Assembly: GCF_004362745.1 (NCBI RefSeq)
Contig: NZ_SNXY01000006.1
Span: 744,001-808,000 of the forward strand
Direction of reading: 5' to 3'
Length of the DNA stretch: 64,000 nucleotides
DNA from: Oharaeibacter diazotrophicus
Lineage (GTDB): Bacteria > Pseudomonadota > Alphaproteobacteria > Rhizobiales > Pleomorphomonadaceae
Shown: positions 38,264 through 46,230 of the stretch, one piece after another
Position numbering within the stretch: the stretch's first letter is position 1
Layout of the letters: each line of letters starts with the position of its first letter
The notes under the pieces: model-generated
What the model saw: the letters and a program-made list of their open reading frames with translations, nothing else
What the model was told of the DNA's origin: nothing
The model's database searches: none
Made by a program: the position numbers and the translations under genes

Positions 38264-38316
38264 CCACCCCACCCCGGAATGCTGCGCATTCCGACCCTCC
38301 CCGCAAGGGGGAGGGT
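38264..38316 (-). repeat. REP-like two-hairpin repeat, copy D (upstream of DUF559)
   Basis: Stem 1 is identical in sequence to that of copy C. Stem 2 is GGAATGC/GCATTCC (7 bp, loop GCA on the minus strand), entirely different from copy C yet perfectly paired; then GGGGTGGGG. It lies 43 bp upstream of the DUF559 start, between it and pdhC. Confidence 0.82.
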
Positions 38317-38396
38317 ATTCGTGTGCGGCACCGGCGCGGCCGGAACTCCGAGAGGATCCCCGCCGGGCGAAACGTCCCCGTCCCGCCCTCGCCGGC

Positions 38397-39740
38397 TCAG
38401 ACCAGCATCGAGAACGGCTTCTCGACGTAGCCCTTGAAGGCTTGGACCAGCTGCGCGCCGAGCGCGCCGTCGACCGCGCGGTGGTCGGTGGAGAGCGTGA
38501 CGCTCATCACTGTGGCCACCGCGAGCTGGCCGCCCTTGACCACCGCGCGCTGGTCGCCGGCGCCGACCGCCAGGATGGTGGCGTGCGGCGGATTGATGAC
38601 GGCGGCAAAGTCCTTCACCCCGAACATGCCGAGGTTGGACACCGAGGTGGTGCCGCCCTGGTATTCTTCCGGCTTCAGCTTGCGGTCCTTGGCGCGCTTG
38701 GCGAGGTCCTTGATCTCGTTCGAGATCTGCGACACCGGCTTCTTGTCGGCGCCGCGGATGATCGGTGTGATCAGGCCGCCCGGGATCGACACGGCGACGC
38801 CGACGTCCACGACCTTGTGGCGGAGCATGCCGCCGTCGGTCCACGACACGTTGGCGTCCGGCACCGACCGCAGCGCGAGGGCGTAGGCCTTCACGACGAG
38901 GTCGTTGACCGAGAGCTTGTAGGTCGGCTTGCCGTCGACCGTCGGCGCGGCGTCGTTGAGCTGGGTGCGCAGCGCCAGCAGCGCGTCGAGCTCGATGTCG
39001 ACCGTCAGGTAGAAGTGCGGGACGGTCTGCTTCGACTCGGTGAGCCGCCGCGCGATCGTCTTGCGCATACCGTCGTGCGGGATCACCTCGTAGCTGCCCG
39101 GCTCGAACAGCTTCAGCGTCATCTCGTCCGACGGGCCGGTCGCGAGCGCCGGCTTCGGCGCGGGGGCCGGAGCGGCGGCGGCCGGGGCCGGCGCCGGGGC
39201 GGCCGCGGCGGGCTTGGCACCCGGCTCGGCCTTCTCGACGTCGCGCAGCACGATGCGGCCGTGCGGGCCGGAGCCCTTGACCGCGGCGAGGTCGACGCCC
39301 TTGTCCTTCGCCACCCGGCGGGCGAGCGGCGAGGCGAAGATGCGGCCGCCCTCGGCCTTGGCCGGCGCAGACGCCGCGGCGGGAGCCGACGCGGCCGGCG
39401 CCGCGGGCGCCGGAGCGGGAGCCGACGCGGGGGCCGTGGCGGGCGCCGCCTCGGCCTTGGCCGGCGCCTTGCCGGCGCCGGCGGCCGCGACGTCCTCGCC
39501 CTCGGCGGCGAGCAGCGCGATCACCGCGTTGACCGCCACGTCCTGGGTGCCCGCGGGCACCACTATCTTGGCGACGACGCCCTCGTCGACGGCCTCGACC
39601 TCCATGGTGGCCTTGTCGGTCTCGATCTCGGCGATGACGTCGCCGGACTTGACCGTGTCGCCCTCCTTGACGGTCCACTTGGCCAGATTGCCCTTCTCCA
39701 TCGTGGGAGAGAGCGCCGGCATCAGGATCTCGATCGGCAT
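38397..39740 (-). CDS. pdhC: Pyruvate dehydrogenase E2, dihydrolipoamide acetyltransferase
   Basis: This 447-residue E2 subunit has one lipoyl domain (lysine in [17 protein letters not shown], about residue 43), a long Ala/Pro linker, a peripheral-subunit-binding domain ([16 protein letters not shown]) and a catalytic core ending with the active-site [14 protein letters not shown]. It transfers acetyl groups to CoA. The ATG at 39740 gives the [14 protein letters not shown] start shared with E1-beta. It is 17 bp after pdhB. Confidence 0.96.
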   Translation of the reverse strand: MPIEILMPALSPTMEKGNLAKWTVKEGDTVKSGDVIAEIETDKATMEVEAVDEGVVAKIVVPAGTQDVAVNAVIALLAAEGEDVAAAGAGKAPAKAEAAPATAPASAPAPAPAAPAASAPAAASAPAKAEGGRIFASPLARRVAKDKGVDLAAVKGSGPHGRIVLRDVEKAEPGAKPAAAAPAPAPAAAAPAPAPKPALATGPSDEMTLKLFEPGSYEVIPHDGMRKTIARRLTESKQTVPHFYLTVDIELDALLALRTQLNDAAPTVDGKPTYKLSVNDLVVKAYALALRSVPDANVSWTDGGMLRHKVVDVGVAVSIPGGLITPIIRGADKKPVSQISNEIKDLAKRAKDRKLKPEEYQGGTTSVSNLGMFGVKDFAAVINPPHATILAVGAGDQRAVVKGGQLAVATVMSVTLSTDHRAVDGALGAQLVQAFKGYVEKPFSMLV

Positions 39741-39757
39741 TGGTTTCCCTCCCAGGA

Positions 39758-41158
39758 TCACGCCGTGTAGGTCACGGCGCGGACCGCGTCGATGACTTCC
39801 TTGACGTTCGGCAGCGCCAGCTTTTCCAGGTTCGCCGCGTAGGGCATCGGCACGTCCTTGCCGGTGATCCGGGCGACGGGCGCGTCGAGATAGTCGAAGG
39901 CGTTGGCCATGATCTGGTAGGCGATCTCGGAGCCGACGCCCGACTGCGGGTAGCCCTCCTCGATCGTCACCACGCGGCCGGTCTTCTTGACGCTCTCGAC
40001 CACGGTGGCGACGTCCATCGGACGGATGGTCCTGAGGTCGACGATCTCGGCGTCGATGCCCATGCCGGCGAGTTCCTCGGCCGCCTTGACCGCGTAGGTC
40101 ATGCCGATCCCGAAGGTGACGAGCGTGACGTCCTTGCCGCGGCGGTGGATGCGCGCCTTGCCGATCGGCAGGACGAGGTCGTCCACCTTCGGCACCTGGA
40201 ACGACTGACCGTAGAGGATCTCGTTCTCGAGGAAGATCACCGGGTTGGGATCGCGGATCGCGGCCTTGAGCAGGCCCTTGGCGTCGGCGGCCGAATAGGG
40301 CTGCACCACCTTGAGGCCGGGGATCTGCGAGTACCAGGCGGCGTAGTCCTGGCTGTGCTGGGCGGCGACGCGGGCGGCCGCGCCGTTGGGGCCGCGGAAC
40401 ACGATCGGGCAGCCCATCTGGCCGCCGGACATGTAGAGCGTCTTGGCGGCCGAATTGATGATGTGGTCGATCGCCTGCATGGCGAAGTTGAACGTCATGA
40501 ACTCGACGATCGGCTTCAGGCCCGCGAAGGCCGCGCCGACGCCGAGGCCGGCGAAGCCGTGCTCGGTGATCGGCGTGTCGATGACGCGGCGGGCGCCGAA
40601 CTCCTGCAGCAGCCCCTGCGTGATCTTGTAGGCGCCCTGGTACTCGGCGACCTCCTCGCCCATGACGAAGACGTCGCCGTCGCGGCGCATCTCCTCGGCC
40701 ATGGCGTCGCGGAGCGCCTCGCGCACCGTCATCGTGACGTACTGGACGTCGGACGGCAGGTCGGGATCGGCGAGCGGCTCGGACTTCGGCTGCGCCGGTA
40801 CGCCCGAGACGGTCTCCTTCGTGTTCTCGACCGTCGCGATCTTGTCGCCTTGGGCAGGCGCGTCGATGGCGGTCGCAGGGGCCGGAGCGGCGTCGGCCTT
40901 CGGCGCGGCGGCCTCGCCCTCGCCCTGGATGCGGGCGATCGGGGTGTTGACCTTCACGCCCTCGGTGCCTTCCGGCACCAGGATCTCGGTCAGCGTGCCC
41001 TCGTCGACCGCCTCGACCTCCATGGTCGCCTTGTCGGTCTCGATCTCGGCGATGACGTCACCGGACTTGACGGTGTCGCCCACCTTCTTGGTCCACTTGG
41101 CGAGTTTGCCCTCTTCCATCGTCGGCGAGAGGGCCGGCATCAGAATGTCGGTCGGCAT
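39758..41158 (-). CDS. pdhB: Pyruvate dehydrogenase E1 beta subunit with N-terminal lipoyl domain
   Basis: This 466-residue subunit combines a lipoyl domain (1-80, [17 protein letters not shown]), an Ala/Pro linker and the E1-beta transketolase-like domains (from about 140, [30 protein letters not shown]). The lipoylated E1-beta is typical of alphaproteobacteria. With PdhA it decarboxylates pyruvate using thiamine diphosphate. Between it and pdhA lies an unrelated ORF, which is not the usual arrangement. Confidence 0.96.
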   Translation of the reverse strand: MPTDILMPALSPTMEEGKLAKWTKKVGDTVKSGDVIAEIETDKATMEVEAVDEGTLTEILVPEGTEGVKVNTPIARIQGEGEAAAPKADAAPAPATAIDAPAQGDKIATVENTKETVSGVPAQPKSEPLADPDLPSDVQYVTMTVREALRDAMAEEMRRDGDVFVMGEEVAEYQGAYKITQGLLQEFGARRVIDTPITEHGFAGLGVGAAFAGLKPIVEFMTFNFAMQAIDHIINSAAKTLYMSGGQMGCPIVFRGPNGAAARVAAQHSQDYAAWYSQIPGLKVVQPYSAADAKGLLKAAIRDPNPVIFLENEILYGQSFQVPKVDDLVLPIGKARIHRRGKDVTLVTFGIGMTYAVKAAEELAGMGIDAEIVDLRTIRPMDVATVVESVKKTGRVVTIEEGYPQSGVGSEIAYQIMANAFDYLDAPVARITGKDVPMPYAANLEKLALPNVKEVIDAVRAVTYTA

Positions 41159-41179
41159 TCGGTCAATCCTCCCCTGCCC

Positions 41180-41866
41180 TCATCCGACGATGCGGAATGA
41201 CAGGCCGGTCATCTGGTTGAGTGCGTCGATGTCCTTCGGCGTCCTGCAGACGACGAGAAAGTCCTGCCCCAGGTCGTGCTTGGCGAAGCGCAGGCCGGAA
41301 CTGCACCGCGTGAGCCGGTCGGCGAGTACGTCGATGATGCGCCCGTCCAGCCAGTCGTTGTCCACGACCAGATCGACACGCGAGACTTCGTCGCCATCGA
41401 CGAACTCGACGAAAGCATGCCCCGCCTCGACGTCGACGCTGTCGCGCACCGCGTCGTAAAGGCGGATGCCGCCGGCGAGCGCCGCCATGTGCTCCACGAA
41501 AGTGACGTAGCTGCCGTGGTCCTCGACGCATTCCGCGTCGAGGTGAGCGACGTCGGCCGAAAGCGCCGGCAGCGGGGAGAAGTCCTCGGTGCAGCGCTCG
41601 TTGCCGAGAGTCGCGAGCAGCACCTCGAAGTCCACTGCTCGTGCGCGGCCGACATCCCTCGGCTCGCGTTGCCCGAGAAACGCGGCGAGCCGCCCCATGA
41701 GGCCCGGTGCGACCTCCCTCAGGGCCGGCGCCCCGTCCTCGGTCAGGGCGGCGGCGATCTCCTCGACCGAGACCCCCTCCCGAGCACGGATGCCGACGTT
41801 CGCGAGAACGTCCAGCAGCCGTGCGAGATGGGCACGATCGATCTCGGGGCGGGCACGTCGGTCCAT
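41180..41866 (-). CDS. Unknown protein encoded between pdhA and pdhB
   Basis: This 228-residue acidic, soluble protein starts 10 bp after the pdhA stop and ends 21 bp before pdhB, so it is co-transcribed with them. Residues 1-65 look helical. The rest mixes strands and helices, with ALAGGIRLYDAVRDSVDVEAG and a C-terminal part DNDWLDGRIIDVLADRLTRC, then GQDFLVVCRTPKDIDALNQM. I do not recognise the family. The C-terminal pattern recalls small immunity- or barstar-like folds, but that is weak. No ribosome-binding site is obvious. Composition is close to that of its neighbours. Confidence 0.7.
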   Translation of the reverse strand: MDRRARPEIDRAHLARLLDVLANVGIRAREGVSVEEIAAALTEDGAPALREVAPGLMGRLAAFLGQREPRDVGRARAVDFEVLLATLGNERCTEDFSPLPALSADVAHLDAECVEDHGSYVTFVEHMAALAGGIRLYDAVRDSVDVEAGHAFVEFVDGDEVSRVDLVVDNDWLDGRIIDVLADRLTRCSSGLRFAKHDLGQDFLVVCRTPKDIDALNQMTGLSFRIVG

Positions 41867-41876
41867 GGGACGACCG

Positions 41877-42917
41877 TCAGAGCAGGATGTCGGTGTAGAG
41901 CTCGGAGGGATCCGGCTCCGGGTCGACGGTGGCGAAATCGGCCGCCTCGGCGACGATGCCGCGCACGTCCTTGTCGATCTGCTTGAGGTCGTCCTCGCTG
42001 GCCCAGCCCTTCTCGATCAGGCGCAGGCGGACCTGCTCGATCGGGTCGTGCTCGGTCCGCATCTTCTGGACCTCGTCCTTGGTGCGGTACTTGGCCGGAT
42101 CGGACATCGAGTGGCCGCGGTAGCGGTAGGTCTGCATCTCGAGGATGTAGGGGCCCTCGCCGGCGCGGCACAGCGCGACGGCGCGCTCGCCGGCCGCCTT
42201 GACGGCGCGGATGTCCATGCCGTCGACCTGCTCGCCCGGAATGTTGAACGACAGGCCGCGCTTGGAGAAGTCGGTCTGCGCCGAGGCGCGGGTCACCGCC
42301 GTACCCATGGCGTAGCGGTTGTTCTCGATGATGAACACGACGGGCAGGTTCCAGAGCGCCGCCATGTTGAAGGCCTCGTAGACCTGGCCCTGGTTGGCCG
42401 CGCCGTCGCCGAAATAGGTGAGCGAGACGCGGTCGTTGCCGCGGTACTTGTTGGCGAAGGCGAGGCCGGCGCCGAGCGGCACCTGCGCGCCGACGATGCC
42501 GTGGCCGCCGAAGAACTGCTTCTCGCGGCTGAACATGTGCATCGAGCCGCCCTTGCCGCGGGAGTAGCCCCCGCGCCGGCCGGTCAGCTCGGCCATCACG
42601 CCCTTGGCGTCCATGCCGCAGGCCAGCATGTGGCCGTGGTCGCGGTAGCCGGTGACGACCTGATCCTCGCCCTCGCGGATGCACATCTGCATGCCGACGA
42701 CGACGGCTTCCTGGCCGATGTAGAGATGGCAGAAGCCGCCGATCAGGCCCATGCCGTACATCTGGCCCGCCTTCTCCTCGAAGCGGCGGATCAGCAGCAT
42801 GTCGGTGTAGGCCTGGATCTCCTCTTCCTTCGAGAACTCGGCGATGGCGGGAACGTCGCGTGCCGCGTCCTGTTTGGACGAGCGTGAACGCTTCTCGGCG
42901 GTGGGTCGCACGGCCAT
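41877..42917 (-). CDS. pdhA: Pyruvate dehydrogenase E1 alpha subunit
   Basis: This 346-residue subunit holds the thiamine-diphosphate site GDGAANQGQVYEAFNMAALW, ending in FIIENN. The phosphorylation-loop-like region YRYRGHSMSDPAKYR of the E1-alpha family is also present. The ATG at 42917 follows GGGGAGGA. It is the first gene of the leftward pdhA-X-pdhB-pdhC-DUF559-lpdA cluster. Confidence 0.96.
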   Translation of the reverse strand: MAVRPTAEKRSRSSKQDAARDVPAIAEFSKEEEIQAYTDMLLIRRFEEKAGQMYGMGLIGGFCHLYIGQEAVVVGMQMCIREGEDQVVTGYRDHGHMLACGMDAKGVMAELTGRRGGYSRGKGGSMHMFSREKQFFGGHGIVGAQVPLGAGLAFANKYRGNDRVSLTYFGDGAANQGQVYEAFNMAALWNLPVVFIIENNRYAMGTAVTRASAQTDFSKRGLSFNIPGEQVDGMDIRAVKAAGERAVALCRAGEGPYILEMQTYRYRGHSMSDPAKYRTKDEVQKMRTEHDPIEQVRLRLIEKGWASEDDLKQIDKDVRGIVAEAADFATVDPEPDPSELYTDILL

Positions 42918-43038
42918 ATGGTCCTCCCCGGATCTGGGTTCGTATGCCCGGGAACGACGGAACGCGATCGGCCTCTGCAAGTCAACGGTGATGGCGCATA
43001 TCGATCATGCGATCGGCGCAAGCCTAGGTTATCTAATC

Positions 43039-43053
43039 AACCGAAATTCGGTT
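43039..43053. terminator. Short inverted repeat between ftsB and pdhA
   Basis: AACCGAA and TTCGGTT with one central base form a 7-bp inverted repeat in an unusually AT-rich stretch just after the ftsB stop and about 120 bp before pdhA. It could end ftsB transcription or be an operator for pdhA. Confidence 0.35.
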
Positions 43054-43076
43054 CATTTTATCTGATTGACTGGATT

Positions 43077-43412
43077 TCAGTTATCTTGCACTGCAGCACG
43101 GCCGTTCAGCAGGATCACGACCTCGTTCGGATGCACCATGTTGAGCTGCTCGCGGGCGCGCTCGTCCACCATGTCCTGGTCGAGGCTGCCGGAGCGCATG
43201 AGTTGAACGCGGTTCTCCAGCGCCGCCCGTTCGGTCGAGATCCGGTTCAGGTCGGCCTTCAGTTGGGACATCTTCGTCTCGAGCCGCTGGCGCCCGACGA
43301 TGCCGTATTCGCCGTGGAAGGCGTGGTACGCGAAGTACCCGAGGAACACCGCGGTGACCGCCGGGAGGATCAGGTGGCGGGACCGCGAGGGCCGGTACTG
43401 ACGGGTGGTCAT
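43077..43412 (-). CDS. ftsB: FtsB/DivIC family septum formation initiator
   Basis: This 111-residue bitopic protein has one transmembrane helix (LILPAVTAVFLGYFAYHAFHG, about 13-33) and a coiled coil (LETKMSQLKADLNRISTERAALENRVQL from about 45; first residues quoted). It probably links FtsL and FtsQ in the divisome. It sits upstream of pdhA, its usual place in alphaproteobacteria (normally after eno, which is outside the window or elsewhere). An alternative ATG is 9 bases upstream. Confidence 0.9.
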   Translation of the reverse strand: MTTRQYRPSRSRHLILPAVTAVFLGYFAYHAFHGEYGIVGRQRLETKMSQLKADLNRISTERAALENRVQLMRSGSLDQDMVDERAREQLNMVHPNEVVILLNGRAAVQDN

Positions 43413-43596
43413 GCGACGCAACTCTCGAACGCGGGACGTCCTGTCCCCTGCCCGGAGAGCATGGCGTGGTCATGGTAAAGGGGGCGTTTACCGCGCTGCG
43501 GCGACGAATTGCGCGCCCACCCCGGATACATGCCCGTTACATATCTCCGGAAATCGGTTAGCGTCCGCCTCCGCAGGATCGACGGGGAGCTTGGAA

Positions 43597-44808
43597 ATGC
43601 GCGTCGCGGCCGTGGTCGGTGTGCTGATGTCACTCGGAATCGCCGGTTTCGCCGGACCGGCGGCGGCCGGTCCCCGCGAGACGCCCTTCGCCATCACCAC
43701 GCCTCCGCAGGGCGCGATGGACCTCTCCGCGGACGCCGCGACGTCGCCGGGGGGATTCGTGGCGACTTGGACGCGGGTCGACGTCGGCGGCAAGGGCAAC
43801 AGCGTCCGCATCCGCGAATACGACCGCGCCGGTCGCGCCGCGGGGCCGGAGGTGGTGGTGGCCGCCGGGCCCTCGACGCTCGGCGGCTTCTCCCGCGTGA
43901 TCTCGCTCGGCGGCAACCGCATGCTGGTGACGTGGCGGGACATGATCACGCTCTACGGCGCCGTCTACGACGTCGGCACCAACAAGGTCGGCCCGAAGCG
44001 CGCGATCGCCTACAGCAACGAGCAGCTGACCGATCTGGTCACGCTCGCCAACGGCAACGTCGCCGTCGTGACCTCCGGCTACAAGCCGGGCACGACCAAC
44101 TATTACGTCACCCTCACCATCCTCTCGAAGACCAACCTCGCCGTGCTGCGCGGCCCGACGCCGGTGCACGACACCTCCTACTTCGGCTTCAACACCATCG
44201 GCCAGGACTACGCCGTGGCGCGACTCGGCAACGGCGGCGTCGTCGTGCGCATGGACCGGGTCGACGGTCAGGTCTACGTCCGCCGCTTCGCCGCCAACGG
44301 CACCTTCGTCGCCAAGGAGCGGCGCATCAACACCACCGTCAACCAGTCCGGCAGCCTGTTCGAGCGCGTCTATCGCAACGTCGAGGCGGTGCGGCTGACG
44401 AACGGCAAGGTCTTCGTCGCCTGGGCCAGCCTTGAGGGCAACGCCTTCATCGACGGCCTGGAGATCCGCGGGCGATATCTCGACGCCAACGGCGTGCCGA
44501 CCGGTGCCGAGGTCCACGTCAACGCCGACGCCAAGGGCCGCCAGACCAAACCCGAACTCGTCGCCCTCGCCGGCGGCGCGGTGCTCGCCGGCTGGGCCAC
44601 GGAGCGGATCGACGCTACGCAGGAGACCCAGTTCCGCAAGTTCGCGGCCACCGGCAAGGGCGGCCCGGTCCGCACCCTCGACACCAACGCCGACGGCGCA
44701 ATCGGATTGCGCTCCGACTTCAGCCTGCTCGGCGACGGCTCGGTCGCGAACGTCTTCTCCGGCCCGTCGGCGGTGATGGCCGAGGGCATCCCGGCCAAGC
44801 AGTTCTGA
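43597..44808 (+). CDS. Secreted propeller-like protein of unknown function
   Basis: This 403-residue protein has a signal peptide ending near PAAAG (about residue 25). The remainder is made of beta-rich repeats of about 50-60 residues in which a strand such as VRIREYDRAGRAAGPEVVV, LYGAVYDVGTNKVGP, or IRGRYLDANGVPTGAEVHV is preceded by a WTR- or W-containing strand. This is typical of secreted beta-propellers with FG-GAP-like or Kelch-like blades. GGGGAG precedes the ATG at 43597. It is unrelated in detail to the cysteine-paired propellers at 54-56 kb. Its function is unknown; an extracellular binding role is likely. Confidence 0.7.
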   Translation: MRVAAVVGVLMSLGIAGFAGPAAAGPRETPFAITTPPQGAMDLSADAATSPGGFVATWTRVDVGGKGNSVRIREYDRAGRAAGPEVVVAAGPSTLGGFSRVISLGGNRMLVTWRDMITLYGAVYDVGTNKVGPKRAIAYSNEQLTDLVTLANGNVAVVTSGYKPGTTNYYVTLTILSKTNLAVLRGPTPVHDTSYFGFNTIGQDYAVARLGNGGVVVRMDRVDGQVYVRRFAANGTFVAKERRINTTVNQSGSLFERVYRNVEAVRLTNGKVFVAWASLEGNAFIDGLEIRGRYLDANGVPTGAEVHVNADAKGRQTKPELVALAGGAVLAGWATERIDATQETQFRKFAATGKGGPVRTLDTNADGAIGLRSDFSLLGDGSVANVFSGPSAVMAEGIPAKQF

Positions 44809-44815
44809 CCGCCCC

Positions 44816-44835
44816 GGGGAGGGCGCGCCCTCCCC
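44816..44835. terminator. Bidirectional terminator hairpin
   Basis: GGGGAGGGCGCGCCCTCCCC is a perfect 20-base palindrome between the convergent stops of the secreted-protein gene and ntrX. It is followed by a short T-containing stretch on the + strand. Confidence 0.6.
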
Positions 44836-44847
44836 TTGCCCGGAGTC

Positions 44848-46218
44848 TCAGCCGCCGACCGCGAGGCTCTTCAGCTTGCGATGGAGGGCCGAGCGCTCCA
44901 TGCCGACGAACTCGGCGGTGCGCGAGATGTTGCCGCCGAAGCGGTTGAGCTGGGCCTTGAGATACTCGCGCTCGAAGATTTCGCGGGCGTCGCGCAGCGG
45001 CAGCGCCATCAGGTGCTCGCCGCCGGTGGACGTCGGCAGCGTCGGCAGCATGGTGCCGACCTCCGAAGGCAAGAGGTCGGCGGTGATGACCGCCTCGGGA
45101 TCGCCGCGGGTCAGGATCATCAGCCGCTCGACGTTGTTGCGCAGCTGACGCAGATTGCCGGGCCAGTCGTGCGCCTGCAGCACGGCCATGGCGTCGTCGC
45201 CGATCCGGCGGATCGGCAGGCCGGTGGCCCGGGCGATCTGGCGCATCATGTGGTCGATCAGGAACGGGATGTCCTCGCGCCGCTCCGACAGGCCGGGCAC
45301 CCGGATCGGCACCACCGCGAGGCGGTGGAACAGGTCCTCGCGGAAGCGGCCCTCGGCGATCTCGCGCTCGAGGTCGCGGGCGGTGGAGGAGACGAGGCGA
45401 ACGTCGACCTGGACCTTCTGGGTGCCGCCGACACGCAGGAACGACTGGTCGACCAGGACGCGCAGGATCCGCGCCTGGGTCTCGCGCGGCATGTCGGCGA
45501 TCTCGTCGAGGTAGATCGTGCCGCCGTGCGCCTCCTCGAGCGCGCCGACCGTGCGCCGGCCGTTCTCGTCGGCTTCGACGCCGAACAGCTCGGTCTCCAT
45601 CTTGTCCGGCGTGATCGCGGCGGCGTTCAGCACCACGAAGGGCCCGTTGGCGCGGCCCGACTGGGCGTGGATCGCCCGCGCCACGATCTCCTTGCCGGAG
45701 CCGGACGGACCGGTGATCAGGATGCGGCTGTTGGTGGGGGCGACGCGCTCGACCGTGTTGCGCAACTGGTTCACCACCGGCGAGACGCCGACGATGCCGT
45801 CGGGGCGGTCGGAGCGCAGCTTGAGCTCCTGGACCTCGCGCTTCAGCTTGAACGCCTCGAGGGCGCGGTCGGCGACCAGCAGCAGGCGGTCGGCCTTGAA
45901 CGGCTTCTCGATGTAGTCGTAGGCGCCGCGCTTGATCGCCGACACCGCGGTCTCGACGTTGCCGTGGCCGGAGATCATCACCACCGGCAGGTCGGGATGG
46001 TCCTTGCGGATCTCGTCGAGCAGCGCGAGGCCGTCGAGCCGACTGCCCTGCAGCCAGATGTCGAGGAAGACCAGCTGCGGCCGCCGCTCGGCGATCGACG
46101 CCAGCGCGCGGTCGGCGTCGCCGGCGGTGCGGGTGCCGTGGCCCTCGTCGTCGAGGATCCCGGCGACCAGTTCGCGGATGTCGGCTTCGTCGTCGACGAT
46201 GAGGATGTCGGTGGCCAT
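44848..46218 (-). CDS. ntrX: Response regulator NtrX
   Basis: This 456-residue regulator has a receiver domain (VFLDIWLQGSRLDG region), an AAA+ domain with Walker A GPSGSGKEIVARAIH and a Fis-type HTH at the C-terminus (SRTAEFVGMERSALHRKLK). The sigma-54-contacting GAFTGA loop is missing: the corresponding stretch is GVEADENGRRTVGALEEA. That is the known hallmark separating NtrX from NtrC. It follows ntrY by 12 bp and is its cognate regulator for nitrogen/redox-linked control. Confidence 0.94.
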   Translation of the reverse strand: MATDILIVDDEADIRELVAGILDDEGHGTRTAGDADRALASIAERRPQLVFLDIWLQGSRLDGLALLDEIRKDHPDLPVVMISGHGNVETAVSAIKRGAYDYIEKPFKADRLLLVADRALEAFKLKREVQELKLRSDRPDGIVGVSPVVNQLRNTVERVAPTNSRILITGPSGSGKEIVARAIHAQSGRANGPFVVLNAAAITPDKMETELFGVEADENGRRTVGALEEAHGGTIYLDEIADMPRETQARILRVLVDQSFLRVGGTQKVQVDVRLVSSTARDLEREIAEGRFREDLFHRLAVVPIRVPGLSERREDIPFLIDHMMRQIARATGLPIRRIGDDAMAVLQAHDWPGNLRQLRNNVERLMILTRGDPEAVITADLLPSEVGTMLPTLPTSTGGEHLMALPLRDAREIFEREYLKAQLNRFGGNISRTAEFVGMERSALHRKLKSLAVGG

Positions 46219-46230
46219 GGGCGTGCTCGT

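Noticed and set aside
37804-38316. Repeats C and D as ordinary terminators
   Set aside because: They are two-hairpin units in inverted orientation sharing a constant stem with copies elsewhere, one lies inside a coding region, and neither has a T-tract.
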